A stretch of 56,087 nt of DNA from Streptomycetaceae bacterium (GTDB taxonomy: Bacteria > Actinomycetota > Actinomycetes > Nanopelagicales > Nanopelagicaceae), in the NCBI GenBank assembly GCA_007279945.1, contig QYPG01000041.1, forward strand, positions 1 through 56,087. Direction: 5' to 3'. Shown piece after piece: positions 1 to 7,984 of the stretch; positions within the stretch are counted from its first letter, which is position 1, and each line of letters begins with the position of its first letter. The notes beneath the pieces are model-generated. The model was given only the letters and a program-made list of their open reading frames with translations. It did not search any database and was not told where the DNA came from. A program made the translations under genes and the position numbers.

Positions 1-1
1 A

Positions 2-499
2 TGGATCGCACTGCTTGCCGCCGTTGAATCTTTACTCTCTGCGCGAGTTGCCGACGGCATGGCCCACGAGAGCGTTCACTTTGAACCCAACCGCGAGCTT
101 TTTGGTCAAGGAATCGCAACTGTTGCTGCTTCAATTTTTGGAGGCATGCCTGCAACGGGTGCAATCGCGCGAACAAGTGTCAATATTCGCTCACATGCAA
201 AGAGTCGTCTTGCCTCAGTGTTTCATGCACTGGTTCTGCTCTTTATCGCCTTGATCGCTGCACCTTTAGTTAGTCAAATTCCAACGGCGGTTATTGCAGG
301 GTTACTACTTGGCACTAGTTATCGGATTTTAAATCCTGCCTCCATCATGGAATCTCTTCGAACAACTAAGAGCGAGGTAAGCGTTTTAGTGGTTACAGCG
401 ATTAGCACTGTAGCCATCGACTTAATTTGGGGTATGGCCATTGGTATAGCGCTTCATTTTCTTCTGGCCAGGTATTCTAAAAAGCCTTCCTCACTATAG
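2..499 (+). CDS. SulP family anion transporter, C-terminal part (5' truncated by window)
   Basis: The open frame runs in from the left edge, so the start and the N-terminal membrane helices are missing. The visible 165 residues include the SulP-type segment ESLLSARVADGM near the left edge, a conserved GGMPATGAIARTSVN stretch and then about four hydrophobic helices. SulP proteins carry sulfate, bicarbonate or other anions across the inner membrane. The frame ends a few residues after the last helix (ARYSKKPSSL), so there is no cytoplasmic STAS domain, which many but not all family members have. The substrate cannot be told from this fragment. The next gene follows after 35 bp with its own ribosome binding site. 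Confidence 0.85.
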   Translation, partial: WIALLAAVESLLSARVADGMAHESVHFEPNRELFGQGIATVAASIFGGMPATGAIARTSVNIRSHAKSRLASVFHALVLLFIALIAAPLVSQIPTAVIAGLLLGTSYRILNPASIMESLRTTKSEVSVLVVTAISTVAIDLIWGMAIGIALHFLLARYSKKPSSL

Positions 500-534
500 A
501 ATTCAACCAATAACACTTAAATCAAGGAGCTACC

Positions 535-1713
535 GTGGACAACATCACTGCCTTTAACAATCACCTTCCGGTCAAAGTTCGCTTTGGTGAGGGTGTGGCA
601 CAAACTCTGCCGGCAGTCGTGGCCGAACTTGGTACTAGCAAAGTCTTCTTGATGGTTGATAAAGACATCGAAAAATTTAACCCAGCAGCCAAACAACTTA
701 TTGATCTGATGAATAGCGCAGCAGGAATCTCTGTCACCCTTTTTGAAAAGCCAGCAGGTGAGCCAACCATTCAGATGGTTGATGATGCTATCGCTGCCCT
801 CAAAGCAGCAGGCTCTGACGTTGTTGTTGCACTCGGCGGAGGATCAGTAATCGATACCGCTAAAGCCGCACGTCTTTGTGCACAACTGAACTGCACCTTC
901 GGCGAATTTCAATCTAAGCCGCCGGTTTATCCAGCACCCACACTTGCTCTGATCGCACTCCCAACTTCTGCCGGAACTGGCTCTGAAGTATCAGGTGGCT
1001 CCGTCATCTCTGATCCAGATGCTGGTCGCAAAGCGGGAATTGCCAATGGAAATCTGCGCGCACAAGTTGCACTCGTTGATCCTGTGCTTACTTATTCAAT
1101 GCCACCGACAATGACGGCTAACACTGGTATCGATGCCTTAGCCCAAGCTATCGCTGGAATTATTGCTAAATGCTCTACTCCCATCGGAGATGCAATCGGT
1201 TATGAAGCAGTTCGCATTATGACTCCTGCACTCGTTGCAGCTTTCAAGGATGGCAACGACAAAGCAGCTCGCGCCGGAATGGCATCAGGCAGCATGATGG
1301 CTGGACTGACCATGAATATCTCAGATTGCACCGCCGAGCACTCGTTAGGACAAGCCATCGGTGGCTTAAAGCATGTTCCCCATGGTTTAACTATCGGTTT
1401 AGTGTTAGTTGAAACTCTGACCCGCGAAGCAAAAATCGTTCCTGAAAAAATGGAGCGCGTTGCCGATGCAATGGGAGTTCCCCAAGATGGCACCAAGGAT
1501 GGATCTCGCTGCGTTAATGCAGTTCGCAAAATCCTCGCAGAGCTGCAATTCCCCGTTCTCTCATCCCTAGGCTTTGTTGAAGCCGATATCGATGAACTAG
1601 CAGAGATTGCACTAGCCGACTTCTTTATTACGCAGGCACCAAAGCCGTGGAGTAAGCAGGAAGTAATCGATGCTTTCATGTCTGCATTAAAGCTAGAAAA
1701 CCGCGTTGCATAA
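535..1713 (+). CDS. Iron-type (group III) alcohol dehydrogenase family protein with altered metal-site residues
   Basis: The 392-residue protein has the Fe-ADH fold: an N-terminal dinucleotide-binding half with GGGSVID (residues 101-107) and a C-terminal helical half with PTSAGTGSEVS. The start is GTG 535, preceded by AAGGAG seven bases upstream. In the FucO-type family the metal is held by Asp and three His. Here Asp200, His269 and His283 (in PHG) align, but the second ligand position is Gln204 (DALAQ instead of DALTH). The position of the conserved catalytic His, four residues after His269, is Gln273. The enzyme is expected to interconvert an alcohol and an aldehyde with NAD(P)H, but these changes make metal use and substrate uncertain. 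Confidence 0.85.
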   Translation: MDNITAFNNHLPVKVRFGEGVAQTLPAVVAELGTSKVFLMVDKDIEKFNPAAKQLIDLMNSAAGISVTLFEKPAGEPTIQMVDDAIAALKAAGSDVVVALGGGSVIDTAKAARLCAQLNCTFGEFQSKPPVYPAPTLALIALPTSAGTGSEVSGGSVISDPDAGRKAGIANGNLRAQVALVDPVLTYSMPPTMTANTGIDALAQAIAGIIAKCSTPIGDAIGYEAVRIMTPALVAAFKDGNDKAARAGMASGSMMAGLTMNISDCTAEHSLGQAIGGLKHVPHGLTIGLVLVETLTREAKIVPEKMERVADAMGVPQDGTKDGSRCVNAVRKILAELQFPVLSSLGFVEADIDELAEIALADFFITQAPKPWSKQEVIDAFMSALKLENRVA

Positions 1714-1716
1714 ATA

Positions 1717-2205
1717 GTGGAGGAAGTTTTAACTAACCCTTCAGTCATCCGGGTAACTGCCCTGCTTAAAGAACTGGGTTGTTCTGGTGAAGTAACGATT
1801 CTCTCTGACTCTGCCCGTACCGCCCTTGATGCTGCGCAAGCTCTTGGTATTGCAGTTGGCCAAGTGGCTTCCTCTATTGTTTTCAAACTTCCTAGTGGCA
1901 ATCCCTTGCTAGTAATCACAAGCGGGCGTCATCGGGTTGATACCGAATTAGTTGCCAAAAACCTAGGTGTTGAGAAACTACATCGCGCCGATGCTGATTT
2001 TGTTAAGAATGCATCGGGCTTTTCAATCGGAGGCGTCTCCCCTGTTGGCTGGGTTAATCAACCAGAGATTACTTTAATAGATGTCGCACTTAATGAGTAT
2101 GAAGTCGCCTGGGCCGCAGCAGGGCACCCGCATTCGGTTTATTCGACTTCTTTTGCTGAGCTGATGCGAGTAACCGGTGCAACACCTATGGTTGTAGGCG
2201 ACTAA
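1717..2205 (+). CDS. YbaK/EbsC-type aminoacyl-tRNA deacylase domain protein
   Basis: This 162-residue protein matches the YbaK/ProXp editing-domain family, which hydrolyses mischarged tRNAs such as Cys- or Ala-tRNA(Pro). Recognisable parts are the alternating strands VASSIVFKLPSGNPLLVITSG, the conserved lysine in IVFK, and the C-terminal GGVSPVGW segment that lines the active site in the family. It begins three bases after the dehydrogenase stop. The GTG at 1717 is the only open start in this frame near the family N-terminus but has no clear ribosome binding site, so the start is tentative. It sits between a dehydrogenase and a VOC gene, an arrangement that says little about its tRNA substrate. 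Confidence 0.8.
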   Translation: MEEVLTNPSVIRVTALLKELGCSGEVTILSDSARTALDAAQALGIAVGQVASSIVFKLPSGNPLLVITSGRHRVDTELVAKNLGVEKLHRADADFVKNASGFSIGGVSPVGWVNQPEITLIDVALNEYEVAWAAAGHPHSVYSTSFAELMRVTGATPMVVGD

Positions 2206-2207
2206 GT

Positions 2208-2591
2208 ATGAATACCCTTGGGATGATCGCCATCGTTGTCGATGAATATGATCTGGCAATTTCACATTACGTGAATGATTTGGGCTTTGAATTGATAGAA
2301 GATAATCAAATAACACCAGAGAAAAGATGGGTTGTTGTCTCACCCGGCAGTGATGGAGCCAAAATACTGTTAGCAAAAGCTTCTAATGACAAACAAAAGT
2401 CAGCTATCGGAAACTCGACTGGCGGTCGTGTGGGATTTTTCTTGTACACCACAAACTTTGCCGAAACCTTCCAAACCTACAGTTCCCGAGGCATTGAATT
2501 TATCGAATCCCCTCGCCAAGAGCCATATGGCCAAGTTGTTGTTTTCCTAGACAAATACGGAAATAAGTGGGATTTAATTGAGAAGAAATAG
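2208..2591 (+). CDS. VOC (glyoxalase/bleomycin resistance) family protein
   Basis: The 127-residue protein has the paired beta-alpha-beta-beta-beta modules of the vicinal oxygen chelate superfamily: IAIVVDEYDLAISHYVNDLGFEL at the start and GQVVVFLDKYGNKWDLIEK at the end. The C-terminal Asp-x-x-Gly-Asn-x-x-Asp-Leu pattern is typical of VOC proteins acting as small dioxygenases, isomerases or antibiotic-binding proteins. It starts two bases after the YbaK-like gene and is probably cotranscribed. The substrate cannot be inferred. Confidence 0.8.
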   Translation: MNTLGMIAIVVDEYDLAISHYVNDLGFELIEDNQITPEKRWVVVSPGSDGAKILLAKASNDKQKSAIGNSTGGRVGFFLYTTNFAETFQTYSSRGIEFIESPRQEPYGQVVVFLDKYGNKWDLIEKK

Positions 2592-2622
2592 GAACCAGCA
2601 GAGGCAGATATTCCGCACTGGA

Positions 2623-2850
2623 TTAAGGATGTTGCTCTTCTGACAAGGGTGTCCCAATAATTGAAGTAGGTCCACTAACCGTATAGCCAACCCCTAATGC
2701 TTTAGTTGAAGAATCTGCTCCCCCGCTTAAACCAAATGGACTCATTGCGCCTTTTCTTGCTTCCTTGTTTTCAGTGCGCAGGAGTTCAAGTTCAGAAGTT
2801 GAAAGTAAAGGCTTCTTTCGTTTTCGCCAAAAGTTTAGGGTGATTTTCAT
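2623..2850 (-). CDS. Small hypothetical protein, doubtful
   Basis: A 75-residue open frame occupies most of the 328-bp space between the VOC gene and the carotenoid locus. The N-terminus is basic (NFWRKRKKP), the rest is Ser/Gly-rich, and no signal peptide or domain is recognised. No clear ribosome binding site precedes the ATG. It could be a lineage-specific small protein or chance. If real, its promoter would lie in the 69 bp shared with the divergent gene at 2920. Confidence 0.3.
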   Translation of the reverse strand: MKITLNFWRKRKKPLLSTSELELLRTENKEARKGAMSPFGLSGGADSSTKALGVGYTVSGPTSIIGTPLSEEQHP

Positions 2851-2919
2851 GGAATTAAGGTTGCAAATTCACTTTCATAGTTAAAAGTATGGCATATACC
2901 TGTATGAGACACTAGGTTA

Positions 2920-3141
2920 ATGAAATCAAAGATCTTTGAATGGCTTGGTGTTGTAACGGCGATTGTTTATTCACTTCTTGTTGCAGCCAATATCGGCGCG
3001 GAGTTCATTGGTTTTTCTCTTTTACTAGCATCATCTGCCCTTATTGGTATTTGGGCTTTCTTGGGTAAACACAAAGGGATTCTCTTTCTGCAGTTCTTTT
3101 ATGCTGCTGCTGGAGTCATTGGCATGATTCGCTGGTTCTAA
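2920..3141 (+). CDS. Small three-helix membrane protein at the head of the carotenoid genes
   Basis: The 73-residue protein is almost entirely hydrophobic, with about three membrane segments (residues 8-27, 29-47 and 53-70) joined by a short GKHKG loop and ending in GMIRWF. This resembles small integral membrane proteins that are one repeat of PnuC/SemiSWEET-like or CBU_0592-like carriers, but I cannot assign it. Its stop codon is immediately followed by the ATG of the crtA-like gene, so the two are almost certainly cotranscribed. Its role in carotenoid synthesis or pigment placement is unknown. Confidence 0.65.
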   Translation: MKSKIFEWLGVVTAIVYSLLVAANIGAEFIGFSLLLASSALIGIWAFLGKHKGILFLQFFYAAAGVIGMIRWF

Positions 3142-3798
3142 ATGATAGTTGCCTATTTTTGGAAGATTAAGCCGAGCGTAATTCCATTTGCACTTGTTGC
3201 GATGGCATTAGATCGATTCGTATTACGTTCTTCTTCCAACGTGGGCTTCTTTAAATCACTCGGTACAGGCAAAGGTGAAACCTTTACTCCATCCGATGCC
3301 AACGTACTTCGGTGGGGTTTAATTGCACAAGTACATGATGTTGAAGTTTTTGATAAATCATTTGTAATCAGACAGTGGCGCAAAAACTGTGTCAGCGAAT
3401 TTCGCGCAGTGATTGAACCAATTTCATCACATGGCAAATGGGCTGGCAAAGAACCATTCACACCGTCGGCGCAGAACTGGGATGGTCAGGTGGTTGCAAT
3501 CACACGTGCACGGATTGCTTGGCTACAAAACTTTAGATTTTGGCGAGCGGTACCTCCAGTAACAGCTTCGCTGAAGTCGGCTCCAGGATTAATTGCTGCT
3601 ATTGGGATTGGAGAAGCGCCCATCGGATTGCAAGGTACTTTTTCCATCTGGGAATCCCCCGCAGCGCTGCGAGATTTTGCATACCGCGGTGATGCTCATA
3701 CAAAGGCGATTGCAGCCACAGCTACGTACAAATGGTATTCAGAGGAGCTTTTTGCACGTTTTGCGCTGCAAGATATGCGTGGCTCAATTAAGGACTAA
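3142..3798 (+). CDS. crtA: CrtA-like spheroidene monooxygenase family protein
   Basis: The 218-residue protein matches the CrtA family, haem-type monooxygenases that put a keto group at C2 of an acyclic (psi) carotenoid end in purple bacteria. Diagnostic stretches are the FRFWRAVPPV segment (about 131-140), GIGEAPIGLQGTFSIW (155-170) and FAYRGDAHTKAI (179-190), followed by a Trp-Tyr-Ser-Glu-Glu-Leu-Phe-Ala-Arg-Phe ending. Its start directly abuts the upstream stop. The downstream hydratase, glycosyltransferase and desaturase also act on psi ends, which supports a tailoring role. Family members outside purple bacteria oxidise different carotenoids, so the exact position oxidised is open. Confidence 0.85.
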   Translation: MIVAYFWKIKPSVIPFALVAMALDRFVLRSSSNVGFFKSLGTGKGETFTPSDANVLRWGLIAQVHDVEVFDKSFVIRQWRKNCVSEFRAVIEPISSHGKWAGKEPFTPSAQNWDGQVVAITRARIAWLQNFRFWRAVPPVTASLKSAPGLIAAIGIGEAPIGLQGTFSIWESPAALRDFAYRGDAHTKAIAATATYKWYSEELFARFALQDMRGSIKD

Positions 3799-3813
3799 GC
3801 CCTGAGATAGGGC
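3799..3813 (+). other. Short hairpin directly after the crtA-like stop
   Basis: GCCCT-GAGAT-AGGGC forms a 5-bp stem with a 5-nt loop in the 27-bp gap between crtA and the hydratase gene. No U tract follows, so it is not a normal terminator. It could stabilise a processed mRNA end or modulate translation of the next gene. Confidence 0.35.
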
Positions 3814-3825
3814 AGACTTATATCT

Positions 3826-4629
3826 ATGTCGATCCGCCATTATTCACCGCGCCGGAATCGCCGCGGACGCATGTCGCCTCGAATGAATGCATTGCTAGCA
3901 ACGGTGTTAGCAATCGCTATATCTCTTCAAATTGCATACCCACTCATTGATGGTGAGGCTTTACGTCTACTGACAATTGCCGTTGTCTATTGGGGCGCAG
4001 GGGCCATGCTTCTGCACGCTCTCATGGCATATGGATCACGATATGCCTTTACTTATTTAGGTTTTACATTTTTTTACGCACTTTTAATTGAAAATATAGG
4101 AGTAGCAACGTCATGGCCATTTGGCGAATACTCATATTCGCCCGATCTTGGCTTTCAGTTATTTTCTGTTCCACTCGTAGTTCCATTTGCGTGGATCATG
4201 ATCGCTCACCCGGTTTTAGTTATCTCTCGACGCATCGCTGGATTTTGGGTTTTTCTATATGGTGGAGTTGCAATGGCAGCGTGGGATCTTTTTCTAGATC
4301 CGCTAATGGTTACATCTGGTCGTTGGACGTGGAAAGTAACTGGAGCTCACGTTCCCTTTCAACCAGAGGTTCCACTGTCCAATACTTTTGGCTGGCTGTT
4401 AACTGGGATGGGATTAATCGCCTTATTGCACCTGATGCTCCCCCGTGATCGACGTAAAATCAGCCCCTCATTTTCTGCTGTTGATATTTTTGTAGCATGG
4501 ACGCTCTTTTCTGGTGTCATTGGAAACCTTTTCTTTTTTCACCGACCAGGAATTGCGCTCTTTGCTGGATCCATCTTTGGCGCTGTGACAACGCCTTACT
4601 TTTTTGCGAGATGGTTGGGGCGGCCTTAA
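3826..4629 (+). CDS. cruF: CruF-like carotenoid 1,2-hydratase (DUF422 family membrane protein)
   Basis: The 267-residue protein has a basic N-terminus (residues 1-18) and about seven hydrophobic helices. The conserved stretches match CruF/bisanhydrobacterioruberin hydratase: ENIGVATSWPFGEYSYSPDLG in the middle, then AWDLFLDPLMV and a VPLSNTFGWLLTG-type segment. These enzymes add water to the 1,2 double bond of a psi end group, giving the tertiary hydroxyl that is later glycosylated or desaturated next to. The gene lies between crtA and a glycosyltransferase, the context expected for a hydroxylated carotenoid glycoside. The start ATG 3826 lacks a clear ribosome binding site; ATG 3871 (MSPRMNAL) is an alternative. 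Confidence 0.88.
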   Translation: MSIRHYSPRRNRRGRMSPRMNALLATVLAIAISLQIAYPLIDGEALRLLTIAVVYWGAGAMLLHALMAYGSRYAFTYLGFTFFYALLIENIGVATSWPFGEYSYSPDLGFQLFSVPLVVPFAWIMIAHPVLVISRRIAGFWVFLYGGVAMAAWDLFLDPLMVTSGRWTWKVTGAHVPFQPEVPLSNTFGWLLTGMGLIALLHLMLPRDRRKISPSFSAVDIFVAWTLFSGVIGNLFFFHRPGIALFAGSIFGAVTTPYFFARWLGRP

Positions 4630-4635
4630 AACTAA

Positions 4636-5709
4636 ATGTTTCTCTTGATAGCTACTCCGGTACTTCTGATAACGCTCATCTCAATTATTAATTTTCTAAC
4701 AATCATTGAGCCTAAATCCAGTTCCCTTACTGAGGAGTTCATTAGCGTCATACTCCCAGTTCGAAATGAAGCAGCAAATATTCATGAATTAGTAGCCTGC
4801 CTCAAGGCGCAGACGCAATTGGAAAGCGTTGAGTTCATTTTCTTAGATGATAATTCTGAGGATGAAACTTTGTCGCTACTTGAAAGCGAGTTGGCAGGCT
4901 TATCCGACTTTAGAGTTATCAAGGGTGCACCACTTCCGCACGGATGGATAGGTAAGACGTGGGCATTACATCAACTTCTACAAGCATCCAGTGGCGAAAT
5001 CATTGTCTCTATCGATGCCGATGTTCGGATTACATCAGATGCAATCAGTCGTTCATTGACTTCTTTAAAGAACTTAGGCCTAGATTTCGTCTCCCCCTAC
5101 CCCCGTCAGCTAACTCAATCCCTTGCCGAACGTTTAATTCAACCCCTCTTACAATGGTCATGGATGGCAACCCTTCCATTAGCAATCGCCAAAAAAACCT
5201 CACATCCATCGATGGCCGTTGCCAATGGACAGTTTTTTATTGTTCGCCGGAATGCATTATTACTAGCCGGTGGTTATAAATCCGTTAAGTCTAATGTTCT
5301 AGACGATATGTTTTTAGCGCGTAATTTAATTAAATCTGGCTCCCATGGCATCGTACTTAATGGAGCTTCTATTGCTACATGTCGTATGTATTCGTCGTGG
5401 AGCCAAATCGAAAGTGGTTATGGAAAATCACTGAACCGGGCCTTTGGTCCTATCGTTGGATCAATCTTCGCAATTGTCTTTCTCTTTATTACCGGGATCG
5501 CACCGATTGTTGTGGCGTTTACCGGTGCATCGTGGGGATGGATTGCATACTCATTGGTCGTTGTAACACGCATGTTGAGTGCCCTTCGGAGTAAGGGGCG
5601 AATCATTGATTCGCTTGCACATCCAATTTCATCTATCGTGCTTATTTACCTCATTGTGTATTCGTGGTTAAAACGCGGAACTATCGAATGGAAGGGCCGC
5701 ACTGTATGA
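4636..5709 (+). CDS. cruG: Family 2 glycosyltransferase, CruG-like, probable carotenoid glycosyltransferase
   Basis: The 357-residue protein starts with a membrane helix (residues 2-22), then a GT-A domain opening with ISVILPVRNEAANIHEL and containing the metal-binding DADVRI (DxD) near residue 125 and DDMFLARNL further on. At least three membrane helices follow near the C-terminus. This layout matches CruG and related membrane-tethered GT2 enzymes that transfer a sugar to a carotenoid hydroxyl. It follows cruF by six bases and overlaps the next gene by ATGA, so it is part of one operon. A generic lipid glycosyltransferase is the alternative, but the neighbourhood favours a carotenoid substrate. 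Confidence 0.8.
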   Translation: MFLLIATPVLLITLISIINFLTIIEPKSSSLTEEFISVILPVRNEAANIHELVACLKAQTQLESVEFIFLDDNSEDETLSLLESELAGLSDFRVIKGAPLPHGWIGKTWALHQLLQASSGEIIVSIDADVRITSDAISRSLTSLKNLGLDFVSPYPRQLTQSLAERLIQPLLQWSWMATLPLAIAKKTSHPSMAVANGQFFIVRRNALLLAGGYKSVKSNVLDDMFLARNLIKSGSHGIVLNGASIATCRMYSSWSQIESGYGKSLNRAFGPIVGSIFAIVFLFITGIAPIVVAFTGASWGWIAYSLVVVTRMLSALRSKGRIIDSLAHPISSIVLIYLIVYSWLKRGTIEWKGRTV

Positions 5710-7217
5710 AGATCGTTGTAGTCGGTGCCGGTATGGGTGGCATGACCGCGGCAGGCCGTTTGGCTCGAAGCGGCCATGATGTAAGCCTGTACGAGGCAAG
5801 TGATACCTACGGTGGAAAACTTCGTACCGAATGGATTGGAAAGTCAGCCTTTGATACCGGGCCTTCACTTCTAACACTTCCAGCAGTCTATAAAGATTTC
5901 TTTATCCGCACAGGCAAGCCACTTGGTTTGCTGTGTGAAATTACTCCAGTCGACCCATCCTTTGATTATCGATTCAGCGATGGAACCAGTGTTAAATTCG
6001 CAAATCTTTCACGTTTTAACACACTTAATGCGATTCGAAGTTCGTATGGTGATGAAGTCGCGAGCCAGTGGGATGCGCTGCTGCGTAGAGCAGAAAAAAT
6101 GTGGGACGTTTCGCGAGAGCCTTTTGTTGAATCAGAGCTTGGCTCACCTCTCTCACTACTCAAGCGAACTAGCATTCTCAAAGATATATTTACAATTACT
6201 CCGTGGAAGTCTTTGAGAAAACTCGCCGATGATTTTCTGCCAGATCAACACCTTCGCTTCATTCTCGATCGATATGCAACCTACAGCGGCTCTGATCCAC
6301 GCAAAGCCCCAGCAGTGCTTGCCACTATCGCATTTGTTGAAGAGAGTTTTGGAGCTTGGCACATCAAAGGTGGACTTGGAACTCTTGCAACTTTAGTTCA
6401 TCAACGTTGTGTCGATGTTGGAGTTAATTTTTACTTTAACTCTCACGTTGCTGAAATTACAACTAATAAAGGGCGTGCTACCGGTATTCGACTCTCCGAT
6501 GGCAGCATTATCGATGCCGATGTCATTGTCACTAATGTCGATGCAGCAGTTACTTATAACAAACTTATTCAAGGTAATAAAAGTAAGTTAAAGAAAGTGC
6601 GCAAAAATTTAAGTCAGGCAGATCCATCTATCGCCGGCTTTACAGTGCTGGTGGGAGTTAGAAAAGATGGATCAGCGCCGCTTTCTCATCACACTGTACT
6701 TTTTCCAGAGAATTACGACGCTGAGTTCGATGCGATTTTTTCTAGCAAGACACCAGTGGAGAAGCCCACCATCTATATTTGTGCTCCGATTGATGATGCA
6801 ATGACTAAGGATGAGACCCTAGAGAGCTGGTCTATTTTAATTAATGCCCCGCATCATGGCGTAAATGGCTTTGATTGGAGCAACGAAAATTTCAACCGCA
6901 CATATGCCAATTCAATAATCGATCAGATTGAAGAACGTGGCATTGCAATTCGTGCTCGCCTTGAGTCATTTACATTTAGAACGCCCGCTGATCTTGAGGC
7001 GTCAGTCGGTGCTCCAGGGGGCTCGATTTATGGAACTTCTAGCAATGGATCTCGTGCAGCTTTTATGCGCGCTAAGAACCGTTCGCCGATTAAGAATCTT
7101 TACTGTGTAGGCGGCTCAGCCCATCCTGGTGGTGGATTACCACTCGTTGGACTTAGCGGAGAAATTGTTGCTAACGCAATTGGAGACGCGCGTAACGCAC
7201 AACCATCAAGAAACTAA
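5706..7217 (+). CDS. crtD: CrtD/CrtI-family carotenoid desaturase (second desaturase of the locus)
   Basis: This is a 503-residue FAD-dependent amine-oxidase-fold protein. The dinucleotide-binding motif GAGMGGMTAAGRLARSG sits at the N-terminus, the substrate-domain segment AFDTGPSLLTLP follows, and the C-terminal FAD motif is CVGGSAHPGGGLPLVGLSG. ATG 5706 overlaps the glycosyltransferase stop by four bases (ATGA) and places the Rossmann motif at the usual position, so the longer frame from 5664 is not used. It is distinct from the canonical crtI at 9058. Beside CruF and CrtA, a 3,4-desaturase acting on a hydroxylated psi end is the likely role; a CrtI-type or ketolase activity is possible. 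Its last 47 bp overlap the convergent gene at 7171. Confidence 0.8.
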   Translation: MKIVVVGAGMGGMTAAGRLARSGHDVSLYEASDTYGGKLRTEWIGKSAFDTGPSLLTLPAVYKDFFIRTGKPLGLLCEITPVDPSFDYRFSDGTSVKFANLSRFNTLNAIRSSYGDEVASQWDALLRRAEKMWDVSREPFVESELGSPLSLLKRTSILKDIFTITPWKSLRKLADDFLPDQHLRFILDRYATYSGSDPRKAPAVLATIAFVEESFGAWHIKGGLGTLATLVHQRCVDVGVNFYFNSHVAEITTNKGRATGIRLSDGSIIDADVIVTNVDAAVTYNKLIQGNKSKLKKVRKNLSQADPSIAGFTVLVGVRKDGSAPLSHHTVLFPENYDAEFDAIFSSKTPVEKPTIYICAPIDDAMTKDETLESWSILINAPHHGVNGFDWSNENFNRTYANSIIDQIEERGIAIRARLESFTFRTPADLEASVGAPGGSIYGTSSNGSRAAFMRAKNRSPIKNLYCVGGSAHPGGGLPLVGLSGEIVANAIGDARNAQPSRN

Positions 7218-7791
7218 CGATCTGAACAACCAGAAAAATACTTGCAGCCAAGACAACACCAGGTAAATCCAGAAGTGCAAGTATTAGAATAATAAAAATA
7301 AAACTAGCACGCATTGGTCGCTCAGCTGGCGTTACGATTCCAATATCTGAAACACCAAGTGAAACAAGTTTTGCGCGCGCATACTCTTGAAAAGCTGAGA
7401 TGCTCCACAGTGAAATTGAAAGCCAGGCTGGCACCCCCACTGCATAAAGGGCATACAACCAAAAAGCTTCGCTGATGCGATCAACAACGGAATCCAGGGT
7501 TGCTCCCCAAGCACTATCTCTCTTTTGAAAAATTGCGACGCTGCCGTCAATTCCATCGCAAAACAACGAATAGACCAAGAATAAAACCGCCCACCACGTA
7601 GTGGCTGTAAGGGCAGTTATCGCTGCACTGAGCAGACCAAGAAGGGTTAATACATTAGGTGAGATCCTTAGCAAAGTTGCAATCAAACCAAATCGATATG
7701 AAATCTTTAACCAGGCGGCAACAATGCCTGTTATGGCGGCGTCACCATGTAAGGAACTCCACTTTGCATAAAACTCTTCTTTAGTGAGCAC
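7171..7791 (-). CDS. CDP-alcohol phosphatidyltransferase family membrane protein, variant motif
   Basis: The 206-residue protein has about six membrane helices and the CDP-alcohol phosphatidyltransferase signature between residues 79 and 104: Asp79, Asp82-Gly83, Ala86, Gly96, Asp100 and Asp104. These residues hold the metal and CDP group in enzymes that join a CDP-linked lipid or alcohol to an alcohol acceptor. The arginine that normally follows the alanine is Ile87 here. The family is membrane-bound and makes phospholipids or phosphoinositol lipids. The gene is antiparallel within the carotenoid locus and starts with GTG. Specificity is unknown; a subfamily with this substitution seems common in actinobacteria. 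Confidence 0.82.
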   Translation of the reverse strand: MLTKEEFYAKWSSLHGDAAITGIVAAWLKISYRFGLIATLLRISPNVLTLLGLLSAAITALTATTWWAVLFLVYSLFCDGIDGSVAIFQKRDSAWGATLDSVVDRISEAFWLYALYAVGVPAWLSISLWSISAFQEYARAKLVSLGVSDIGIVTPAERPMRASFIFIILILALLDLPGVVLAASIFLVVQIVSFLMVVRYARLQLR

Positions 7792-7831
7792 TGTGTAGGC
7801 TTTCTTAAATCTCTAGAGTGATTGTTGCATT

Positions 7832-7984
7832 GTGAATAGTATAGAAGTCATAGGTTGGTCGGCCAAAGCCTTAGGCCCACAAGATATGGGTTTGATTCAT
7901 GCCGTGCGGGCTTTATTTGGTAGCAACACTCCAATAAATACGAAGTGCGGACTAGCACTGAGTGAGGGTACCGTTGAGGTGTGA
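7832..7984 (+). CDS. Possible 50-residue leader ORF overlapping crtE start
   Basis: A GTG-started frame fills the gap before crtE and ends with GTG-TGA so that its stop overlaps the crtE GTG start by two bases, an arrangement typical of translational coupling. The peptide is mixed in composition (it begins MNSIEVIGWSAKALG) with no recognised domain. A TAGAGT hexamer ends 12 bases upstream and could be a -10 box, but no ribosome binding site is seen. It may be a small protein, a coupling leader or chance. Confidence 0.3.
   Translation: MNSIEVIGWSAKALGPQDMGLIHAVRALFGSNTPINTKCGLALSEGTVEV

Noticed and set aside
1200-1919. Long open frame on the minus strand inside the alcohol dehydrogenase gene
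   Set aside because: It is antisense to two well-supported genes, has Ser/Arg-rich low-information content and no recognisable domain; a frame shadow.
3799-3813. Hairpin after crtA taken as an operon terminator
   Set aside because: Five-base stem, no T run, and the next gene follows within 13 bases in the same pathway.
5664-5705. Upstream extension of the crtD-like gene by 14 codons
   Set aside because: The extension lies inside the glycosyltransferase gene, and the ATGA overlap at 5706 gives the normal Rossmann N-terminus.
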